Assembly: GCA_947631075.1 (NCBI GenBank)
Contig: CANRJU010000076.1
Span: forward strand, 1-10,222
Origin: an uncultured Lachnospiraceae bacterium
GTDB taxonomy: Bacteria; Bacillota; Clostridia; Lachnospirales; Lachnospiraceae
DNA: 10,222 nucleotides
Direction of reading: 5' to 3'
Shown here: one piece after another, positions 1 through 5,409 of the stretch
Layout: every line of letters starts with the position of its first letter
Position numbering within the stretch: position 1 is the stretch's first letter
Made by a program: the position numbers and the translations under genes
Notes under the pieces: model-generated
Told to the model about the DNA's origin: nothing
The model's database searches: none
What the model saw: only the letters and a program-made list of their open reading frames with translations

Positions 1-207
1 CTTCGGCTTCTCGGTAGGCTGCTCCGAAGGAGTAGACTTTGGAGTAGACTTCGGCGTAGCGGTCGGTGCTTCCGTCGGAGTGACAACTGGTGTGGCCGTC
101 GGTTCCTTGGAAGGCGTTGGCGTAGCAGTCGGAGTAACTGTCGGTGTCTTCTTCGGCTGCTCGGTAGGCTGCTCCGAAGGAGTAGACTTTGGAGTAGACT
201 TTGGTGT
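1..207 (-). repeat. 150-nt-period direct repeat in the stalk of the partial surface protein
   Basis: The 57 bases at 1-57 recur almost unchanged at 151-207, differing at only a few positions, so the period is exactly 150 nt (50 codons). The repeated part encodes KSTPKSTPSEQPTEKP and flanking residues. The spacing is a multiple of three, so unit gain or loss would keep the reading frame. More units may lie left of the window. Confidence 0.8.
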
Positions 208-1131
208 CGCCGTTGGAGTAGACTTTGGTGTCTCAGTCGGAGTAGCGGTCGGATCCTCAGACGGTGAAGGTGTTGATTTCTTATCCGGAACCTTCTTGGA
301 AATCATGTGCCACTCACCGCCAGTGCTGACAATCACATCACATACCAGCCAGCCCTCGCCAGTGGTATCAATATTAACATATGCTTTAGGCGCAATCACG
401 GAGGCATGCATGCCGTCGGATCCAATGTGAAGGCTGACTATGTCTGGGAAATTCCAAATCACGGACTCGGCTATCTCCTCATCCGTCTTGGATCCCTTGA
501 CAACATCTACCGTATATCTGGGAATCGTAAAACCTTCTTCTTCCTCCGAATTGAACACAACGGTCTGGCTGCCCTTGATCTTGATCTTCAGCCCGCCATT
601 GGCGATTTTATTATTCTTAAAGCTGTTAATCATCTCCTCGGCATCTACATAGACAACATCACTGTCTTCGCCGGATACATCAACGACGTAGTTATTCATG
701 TCCGTTGCTTCTACCGTTTCAATATCGCACTTGCCCACCACGGATTCGGAATAATCCTGAACCTTCTTGAGCATCTCTTTTACTTCTTCCTTGACGCTCT
801 CATCAACAATTACTTCCGGATCGCCACGGAATTGAGGCTTGCCCTCCAATTCGCCGATCTTAATAACGCCGGCAGCGTTGGCCTTGCTCCCAACGGTATT
901 TCCAATGGTGTGACCGTTCCCCTGATACTTGCCAGCCGCAAAGTTCGTCTCCATATCGCCGGTCTGGTACAGCTCGTTGCAAACCACGCCATACTCAATG
1001 CAGTCTTGCAAAAATGGCTCATTGCCAGTGTTGGACGCATAGGATATTCCCCCGACAATAGCAAAAACAACGGCTAGAGCAACCACTCCGGCGCTGATCT
1101 TTGCGAGTGTCGCCTGTCTGATCCTTCTCAT
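1..1131 (-). CDS. Partial choice-of-anchor A-like surface protein with Pro/Thr stalk (C-terminus off window)
   Basis: This open frame of 377 codons runs to the left edge without a stop, so stalk end and any anchor are missing. The start ATG (1129-1131) follows AGGAGGGG at a normal distance. Residues 1-6 are basic and about 12-32 hydrophobic, giving a signal peptide or anchor. Residues 35-280 form the ectodomain: DMETNFA near 59, a YVDAEEM segment near 161, WNFP at 226-229, APKAYVNI at 247-254 and a GGEWHM ending at 271-276. This layout resembles the choice-of-anchor A / collagen-binding-like family seen on Gram-positive surfaces; that assignment is from motif memory. From about 286 the chain is repeats of TP, SP and KSTP, a wall-spanning stalk. 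The ectodomain matches the protein at 1431-3725 at more than half of positions, including three cysteines (51, 135, 264). Role inferred: surface adhesion or matrix binding; ligand unknown. Confidence 0.8.
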   Translation of the reverse strand, partial: MRRIRQATLAKISAGVVALAVVFAIVGGISYASNTGNEPFLQDCIEYGVVCNELYQTGDMETNFAAGKYQGNGHTIGNTVGSKANAAGVIKIGELEGKPQFRGDPEVIVDESVKEEVKEMLKKVQDYSESVVGKCDIETVEATDMNNYVVDVSGEDSDVVYVDAEEMINSFKNNKIANGGLKIKIKGSQTVVFNSEEEEGFTIPRYTVDVVKGSKTDEEIAESVIWNFPDIVSLHIGSDGMHASVIAPKAYVNIDTTGEGWLVCDVIVSTGGEWHMISKKVPDKKSTPSPSEDPTATPTETPKSTPTATPKSTPKSTPSEQPTEQPKKTPTVTPTATPTPSKEPTATPVVTPTEAPTATPKSTPKSTPSEQPTEKPK

Positions 1132-1179
1132 GATTCCCCTCCTGATCTTAAAAGCAAATAAATAGTTCCCTATGCTCAA

Positions 1180-1209
1180 ATTATAACATGAAGAATTCCT
1201 CGAAGTAAA
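1180..1209 (-). promoter_or_regulatory. Probable vegetative promoter of the partial surface protein gene
   Basis: Read on the minus strand, there is a perfect TATAAT (1180-1185) preceded by TG one base upstream (extended -10), and a TTTACT -35 (1204-1209) with an 18-nt spacer. The start codon is about 45-50 nt downstream. The -35 lies in the string CTTTACTTCGAG, nearly the same as the matching string upstream of the paralog at 3825-3853. Confidence 0.6.
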
Positions 1210-1380
1210 GCAAAATATTCCCAATAACCATGCCTTTTTCGCTTTTCTGCATAATGCACAAAGATCCATCGACATTTTTCGAGTTTTATCGTCAATTTAC
1301 ACAATATTTATTTATTCTTTATAATTATGAATAACTCCGCTCACGGATCATTCGCAATGGATCACTCTCACATCGCACGT

Positions 1381-1412
1381 AAAAAGGGGCGCCTTGAAAC
1401 TCGCGCCCCTTT
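1381..1412 (-). terminator. Rho-independent terminator after the complete surface protein gene
   Basis: A perfect 10-bp stem (1403-1412 with 1383-1392) encloses a 10-nt loop. The distal arm ends in a run of five T on the minus strand (1381-1385). It begins about 20 nt past the stop codon of the gene at 1431-3725 and should insulate the downstream paralog, which has its own promoter. Confidence 0.8.
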
Positions 1413-1430
1413 CACTTAATCATGATTTAT

Positions 1431-3725
1431 TTAGTTTCTTTTTTTGCGAAGCAGAAGCACCATGACGATTACCAGTACCGATAATCCCATTCCCACTACA
1501 GGAATCAGAAGATTTGTCGTGTCTCCTGTCTCCGGCGCTGCGTCAGACAACGGTACATCCTCATCCAGAATGGTTGTCTTTTTGGTCTTTGGCGTCGATT
1601 TTTCCCGAATGTTCAATGCTGTCTTGGGAGTATCCTCATCTTCAATCGTTGTCGTGGGAGTATCCTCGTCCTCAATCATCGTGGTCGGAGTATCCTCGTC
1701 GCCAATCTGCGTTGTATCGTCGTTATGATTCTCATCTACGACCGGCGTTGTCGGAGTAGCGGTCGGCGTCGCGCCAGGTTCTTCCGAAGGAGTAACTTCT
1801 GGTGTCATTGATACCTCTGGTGTCATTGATACCTCTGGTGTCGTCGATGCTTCCGGTGTCATTGATACCTCTGGTGTCATTGATACCTCTGGTGTCATTG
1901 ATACCTCTGGTGTCATTGATACCTCTGGTGTCATTGATACCTCTGGCGGCGTTGATACTTCCGGTGTCGTCGATACATTTGGCGTTGCTGTAACCTCTGG
2001 CGGCGTTGATACCTCCGGTGTCATTGATACCTCTGGTGTCATTGATACCTCCGGTGTTGCTGTAACTTCTGGCGTCGCTGTTGCTTCCGGAGTTGCTGTT
2101 ATTTCCGGGGTCGCTGTAATCTCCGGAATCGGCGTTGGCGTTGCTGTCGGAACAGGTCCCGGTGTAAGCACTGGCGGCGGCGTCATAAGCGGCGTAGCCG
2201 TCGGTGTCGCAGTCGGTGTTGCCGTAGGAGTGGCGGTCGGCGTTGGCGCCGGTGTCTCCCCCGGTCCCGGTGTGGCCGTCTCTACCGGAACAGTCGGCGT
2301 CGGACTCGGCACAGGAGTAATCAACGGTGTCGGAGTCGGGGTAGCCGTCGGTGCCGGTGTCAAAGTAATGGCAGGCGGCGGTGTTATCACCGGAGGCGGC
2401 GTTATATAAATGGTCGGCGTCGGCGTTGCTGTCGGAATCGGAGTAGGTGTCGGGGTAGCCGTCGGCGCTTCGGAAGGAGTAGGCTTTGGCGTAGGTGCTT
2501 CCGTTGGCGTAGGTGTCGGTGTTGCTGTAGGCGCCTCAGAAGGAGTAGGCTTTGGTGTTGCCGTCGCCTTAGGAGTAGACTTTGGTGTCAGTGTTGGTTC
2601 CTCGGTCGGGGTAGCCGTCGGCGTCGGCGTTGGCTCCTCGGTCGGAGTAGCCGTCGGTGTCGACGTTGGCTCCTCGCTCGGACTTGCCTCCGGTGTCGGT
2701 GTTGGCTCTTCGGTCGGGGTAGCCGTCGGCGTTGGCGTTGGCTCCTCGGTCGGGGTAGCTGTCGGTTTTTTCGTAGGCTTCTCGGTAGGCTTCTCAGTAG
2801 GAGTAGCCGTTGGTTCCTCGGTCGGAGTAGCCGTTGGTGTCGGTGTCGGATCCTCTTTCTTTTCATTCTTGCCGATGCTGCTGGAAATCATGTGCCACTC
2901 GCCGTTGTTGCTCACTACCTCGTCACAGACCAGCCAGCCCTCGGCAGTCACTTCAATATTGACCATGGCCCGCGGCGCGATGACCGTCGCGTACATATTG
3001 TCAGAAGCGATGCGAAGATCGTTGATATAGGGGAAATTCCAGATAATCGATCTCGCTATCTCTTCATGGTTCTTCTTGCCATCCACAACTTCCACGTTGT
3101 ATCTGGGAATAGTAAATCCGTCTTTCTCCTTTGAATTTAATACAACAGTCTGATTTTCACGGAGTTTAATCTTTAAAGCGCCATTCTGCAGGGCATAGGT
3201 CTTGATGCCCTTGACCATCTCCTCTATGTCCACATAAATGACATCGTCCTTATAGGTGGACGCGTCAATGGGGTAGTTATTCATGTCGGAGGGAGCCACA
3301 GAAGCAATATCACACTTATCGACCACGGACTCTGAATAGTCCCGGACAGCGGCGATCATGCTCGTCACTTCTTTCTTCACGCTGTCTTCAACAACAACTT
3401 CCGGCTCGCCGCGAAACTGGAGCTTGCCCTTTTTCTCGCCCATCCTGATATTGCCGGACGCGTTGGCTTTATCGGGAACTGTGTTCCCGTTTGTCTGTCC
3501 ATTGCTCTGATAGAAGCCGGTCGCAAAGTTCGTCTCCATATCACTGGTCTGGTACAGCTCATTACAAACCACGCCATACTCAATCGCATCCTGCAAAAAT
3601 GGCTCATTCCCCACGTTGGAAGCCTGAGAAATCCCGCCGATAATACAAAACACAAAGGCGAGCGCAAGTACGGACGCGCCGATCTTGGCAACCGTTGATT
3701 TCCTCAGTCGTCTCTTCCTTTTCAT
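1431..3725 (-). CDS. Sortase-anchored choice-of-anchor A-like surface protein with repetitive Pro/Thr stalk
   Basis: This 764-residue wall-anchored protein starts at an ATG preceded by AAGGAGG. A basic N-terminus and hydrophobic stretch (about 15-34) form the export signal. Residues 38-283 are the ectodomain, with DMETNFA near 62, YVDIEEM 164-170, WNFP 229-232, APRAMVNI 250-257 and NGEWHM 274-279, a pattern resembling choice-of-anchor A / collagen-binding-like domains. From 293 to about 655 the chain is Thr/Pro-rich stalk, including hexapeptide SMTPEV-type repeats (534-642). An acidic DEDTPTT(T/M)IE segment follows (about 672-701). The C-terminus has APETG (730-734), a hydrophobic segment 739-759 and an RKKRN tail: a variant LPXTG sorting signal. 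Cysteines 54, 138 and 267 match those of the paralog at 1-1131. Export, stalk and anchor are well supported; family and adhesion role are inferred. It is flanked by its own promoter and terminator. Confidence 0.9.
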   Translation of the reverse strand: MKRKRRLRKSTVAKIGASVLALAFVFCIIGGISQASNVGNEPFLQDAIEYGVVCNELYQTSDMETNFATGFYQSNGQTNGNTVPDKANASGNIRMGEKKGKLQFRGEPEVVVEDSVKKEVTSMIAAVRDYSESVVDKCDIASVAPSDMNNYPIDASTYKDDVIYVDIEEMVKGIKTYALQNGALKIKLRENQTVVLNSKEKDGFTIPRYNVEVVDGKKNHEEIARSIIWNFPYINDLRIASDNMYATVIAPRAMVNIEVTAEGWLVCDEVVSNNGEWHMISSSIGKNEKKEDPTPTPTATPTEEPTATPTEKPTEKPTKKPTATPTEEPTPTPTATPTEEPTPTPEASPSEEPTSTPTATPTEEPTPTPTATPTEEPTLTPKSTPKATATPKPTPSEAPTATPTPTPTEAPTPKPTPSEAPTATPTPTPIPTATPTPTIYITPPPVITPPPAITLTPAPTATPTPTPLITPVPSPTPTVPVETATPGPGETPAPTPTATPTATPTATPTATPLMTPPPVLTPGPVPTATPTPIPEITATPEITATPEATATPEVTATPEVSMTPEVSMTPEVSTPPEVTATPNVSTTPEVSTPPEVSMTPEVSMTPEVSMTPEVSMTPEVSMTPEASTTPEVSMTPEVSMTPEVTPSEEPGATPTATPTTPVVDENHNDDTTQIGDEDTPTTMIEDEDTPTTTIEDEDTPKTALNIREKSTPKTKKTTILDEDVPLSDAAPETGDTTNLLIPVVGMGLSVLVIVMVLLLRKKRN
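1620..1709 (-). repeat. 30-nt in-frame repeat, acidic DEDTP segment
   Basis: The string ggagtatcctc recurs at 1627, 1657 and 1687, a 30-nt period repeated about three times. It encodes DEDTPTTMIE, DEDTPTTTIE and a diverged DEDTPKTALN. The segment lies between the Pro/Thr stalk and the sortase motif and gives a strongly acidic, wall-proximal region. Confidence 0.75.
1801..2124 (-). repeat. 18-nt tandem array (18 units) encoding SMTPEV-type hexapeptides
   Basis: Eighteen contiguous 18-nt units fill 1801-2124 exactly. The commonest unit, ggtgtcattgatacctct on the plus strand, occurs unchanged eight times (1801, 1819, 1855, 1873, 1891, 1909, 1927, 2017) and once with a single change (2035). Units from 2053 rightward are more diverged. 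The unit is six codons, so copy-number change keeps frame. The homogeneous block suggests recent expansion by slippage or unequal crossover. Confidence 0.9.
2596..2855 (-). repeat. 36-nt-period tandem repeat at the start of the stalk
   Basis: A 9-nt landmark of the form ggytcctcg (with minor variants) occurs at 2596, 2632, 2668, 2704, 2740, 2776 and 2812, and its first part again at 2848, a strict 36-nt spacing over seven units. The encoded 12-residue unit is of the type EEPTPTPTATPT, with a Lys-rich variant (EKPTEKPTKKPT) in one unit. It makes up the ectodomain-proximal stalk. Confidence 0.8.
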
Positions 3726-3824
3726 AGCTTTTCCTCCTTAAAAACTGTTGCGCAAATGAATAACATCGTTCAACTGATATCGTCAGGCAGAACAGACACT
3801 GCCCCAATATCTTCTTAATAAATA

Positions 3825-3853
3825 AGTATACACATTTTCCCGCTCAAAGTAAA
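3825..3853 (-). promoter_or_regulatory. Probable promoter of the complete surface protein gene
   Basis: On the minus strand TTTACT (3848-3853) and TATACT (3825-3830) are separated by 17 nt. The predicted untranslated leader is about 90 nt and contains a small potential hairpin (GGCAG with CTGCC, around 3784-3803). The -35 region reads CTTTACTTTGAG, closely matching the paralog's promoter. Confidence 0.6.
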
Positions 3854-3994
3854 GAGCTATTTAACAAATATTTCATAAATATTACAACTTTTATATCATC
3901 CTTATGTGCCAGATCCTTCTTACTTTATATATATTATCGGCTTATTCTCTTGTACATTATATGCAAAAAAGAAATATTTCCCTTTTTTGATTAT

Positions 3995-4023
3995 TTGGCA
4001 CGCAAATCTGTCCGATATATTAT
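3995..4023 (+). promoter_or_regulatory. Probable promoter of the EF-hand-like protein gene
   Basis: TTGGCA (3995-4000) and TATTAT (4018-4023) are separated by 17 nt; each hexamer matches the consensus at five of six positions. Transcription would start near 4030, giving a leader of about 150 nt before the ATG at 4181. It is divergent from the surface-protein promoter about 140 bp to the left. Confidence 0.6.
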
Positions 4024-4025
4024 AT

Positions 4026-4139
4026 GGCGGTTTCCGGCGCAAACACAGCGCCGGTCACGCTTTCACCGCCGCATTGGCCACGGTGGGCCTTTGTCTATTC
4101 AGCAGGGACGCGCATTATAAATATGTATGTCTCTGCGCG
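4026..4139 (+). promoter_or_regulatory. Structured 5' leader with two GC-rich hairpins
   Basis: In an otherwise AT-rich intergenic region, a perfect 7-bp stem (CCGGCGC 4034-4040 with GCGCCGG 4048-4054, loop AAACACA) is nested in a possible outer 6-bp stem (4026-4031 with 4065-4070). A second perfect 6-bp stem joins CGCGCA (4109-4114) to TGCGCG (4134-4139). The predicted start site near 4030 means the outer stem may not be fully transcribed. I do not recognise a known riboswitch. Possible roles are mRNA stabilisation or regulation of the downstream gene. The remainder of 3726-4180 shows only the two promoters and AT-rich sequence. Confidence 0.4.
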
Positions 4140-4180
4140 GATTCATGCAGACGCATACATAAGGAAAGGATGCGATTGCA

Positions 4181-5263
4181 ATGAAAATCGAAAGCAGCGC
4201 CGTTCAGATGGGATCCGCCCACTCTGTGCGGCAGAGGGTCCGAACGGAGACGACCCTCTCAGACACACTTCTCGCCGGCACAGGCAGTGCCGGTTCTTCA
4301 CCGGATCAGAGCGCTGATTCCGCCGGACAGACCCTAACGGCCGGGCACGGCTTTTTCATGGGAGCTATGTGGAGTTCCCGCGCCCACATCCGGTCTTATT
4401 CTTCCGGACAGAGGTCCGCCTCCCTCCCGGAAACTCTGGGAGAACTGAGACAGCGCCTCATGAAGCACATCATCCGGATGATGCGAGACATGTTCAGCGG
4501 AGTCAATATCCGAACTTACAGCAGTTCCGCCGACTATCTGACCTCCGACAGTGACTTCTTTCCCCTCTCCCGGATTCAGCTGTGGCGCCGGGAGGAAACC
4601 GTCACGACCGAGTACTCGGAAAAAGAATTTACCACTTTTGACACGGACGGCGTGGTAAAGACATCCGACGGCAGGGAGCTCTCTTTTTCCCTGAGTTTCT
4701 CCATGTCCCGCTCTTTCATGGAGCAGACCAGCTTTTCCTGGTTTGAGGAGACGGCCATCATAGCCACCATCGATCCCTTAGTGATCAATATGGATATTCC
4801 CACGGCCGCGCTGTCCGATCAGAAATTTTTCTTTGACCTGGACTGTGATGGAGAAAGGGAAGAACTCTCCTCTTTAGGCATAGGGTCCGGATTTCTGGCG
4901 CTCGACAAGAACGGCGACGGAATCATCAGCGACGGCAGCGAGCTGTTCGGCACCAAGAGCGGGGACGGATTCCGGGATCTGGCGCAGTACGATGAGGACG
5001 GCAACGGCTGGATTGATGAGAACGACGCCGTTTTCCAACGCTTAAAGGTCTGGACGAAGGATGAAAACGGCATGGATCTGCTGCTCCCGCTGACGGAGGC
5101 CGACGTGGGCGCCATCTTTTTGGGGCACGTCGCCACTCAGTTCTCGCTGAACGATGAGGAGACGAATGATACAGACGCCTTTATCCGCAGCAGTGGCTTT
5201 TATCTCCACGAGTCCACCGGCGAGGCCGGAACCGTGCAGCATGTAGATTTCGCCGTCTCGTAG
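4181..5263 (+). CDS. EF-hand-like calcium-loop protein of unknown function
   Basis: This 360-residue protein starts at an ATG preceded by AAGGAAAGG (4161-4169), a slightly distant but plausible ribosome site. There is no hydrophobic N-terminus or membrane segment, so it appears cytoplasmic or exported by a non-Sec route. Residues 1-85 are Ser/Thr-rich and low complexity; 86-110 form a basic, probably helical stretch. Residues 190-220 lead into DLDCDG (219-224). Two EF-hand-like loops follow: D242-x-N244-x-D246-G with I248, then ELFG (254-257); and D271-x-D273-x-N275-G with D279 and D282. VWTKDENG (290-297) comes next. The order of Asp loop, ELFG, second Asp loop and VW-x-D-x-N-G is typical of a calcium-binding module seen in many bacterial proteins, often beside RTX repeats, which are absent here. 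It is a single-gene unit with its own promoter and double terminator. Function unknown. Confidence 0.85.
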   Translation: MKIESSAVQMGSAHSVRQRVRTETTLSDTLLAGTGSAGSSPDQSADSAGQTLTAGHGFFMGAMWSSRAHIRSYSSGQRSASLPETLGELRQRLMKHIIRMMRDMFSGVNIRTYSSSADYLTSDSDFFPLSRIQLWRREETVTTEYSEKEFTTFDTDGVVKTSDGRELSFSLSFSMSRSFMEQTSFSWFEETAIIATIDPLVINMDIPTAALSDQKFFFDLDCDGEREELSSLGIGSGFLALDKNGDGIISDGSELFGTKSGDGFRDLAQYDEDGNGWIDENDAVFQRLKVWTKDENGMDLLLPLTEADVGAIFLGHVATQFSLNDEETNDTDAFIRSSGFYLHESTGEAGTVQHVDFAVS

Positions 5264-5328
5264 GAGCAAATGCGCTCCTAGAGGAGCAAATGCGCTCCTA
5301 GAAGAGCAAATGCGCTCCTAGAAGAGCA
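5261..5328 (+). repeat. Tandem 20-bp inverted-repeat units at the 3' end of the EF-hand-like gene
   Basis: Three consecutive 20-bp units occupy 5261-5280, 5281-5300 and 5301-5320, differing only in the first three bases (TAG, GAG, GAA), followed by a partial fourth (gaagagca, 5321-5328). The first is an inverted repeat: TAGGAGC pairs with GCTCCTA around AAATGC. Its first three bases are the stop codon of the upstream gene. Neighbouring units can also pair across their junction (GCTCCT with AGGAGC), so alternative hairpins are possible. Confidence 0.85.
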
Positions 5329-5334
5329 CATAGG

Positions 5335-5371
5335 AAAAAGCCCCACGGAACTCTGTTCCGCGGGGCTTTTT
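5335..5371. terminator. Bidirectional rho-independent terminator
   Basis: The arms AAAAAGCCCC-A-CGGAAC and GTTCCG-C-GGGGCTTTTT pair with one mismatch around a TCT loop. The stem is flanked by five A and five T, so it can work for the EF-hand-like gene on the plus strand and for the transketolase operon on the minus strand. Confidence 0.85.
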
Positions 5372-5375
5372 AGAA

Positions 5376-5409
5376 GTACCGCAGAACAAAGTTCTGTGGT
5401 GCTTTTTTT
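5376..5409 (+). terminator. Second rho-independent terminator, plus-strand oriented
   Basis: A 12-bp stem with two G-T wobbles (5376-5387 with 5391-5402) and an AAA loop is followed by seven T (5403-5409). The last two T are part of the stop codon (TTA, 5408-5410) of the convergent transketolase gene. It backs up the terminator at 5335-5371. Confidence 0.75.

Noticed and set aside
1801..2124. Regular short repeats suggesting a CRISPR array.
   Set aside because: The units are contiguous 18-mers with no unique spacers, in frame within a coding sequence, and no cas genes are present.
2410..3030. Plus-strand 206-codon Gly/Val-rich open frame (and similar at 80-430).
   Set aside because: It is the antisense image of the Pro/Thr stalk; the repeated GVAVG pattern comes from reading the TP codons in reverse, and it runs on through the antisense of the ectodomain with no ribosome binding site.
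4026..4139. Possible cyclic-di-GMP riboswitch, prompted by GCAAAC in the leader.
   Set aside because: The GCAAAC lies in and beside a simple hairpin loop, and the downstream GACGCAAAGC-type conserved segment and paired helices of that class are absent.
3906..4184. Plus-strand 92-codon frame with a hydrophobic start, upstream of the EF-hand-like gene.
   Set aside because: It begins at a GTG without a ribosome site, spans the predicted promoter and hairpin leader, and its composition does not look coding. The overlap ATGA at 4181 seems to be coincidence.
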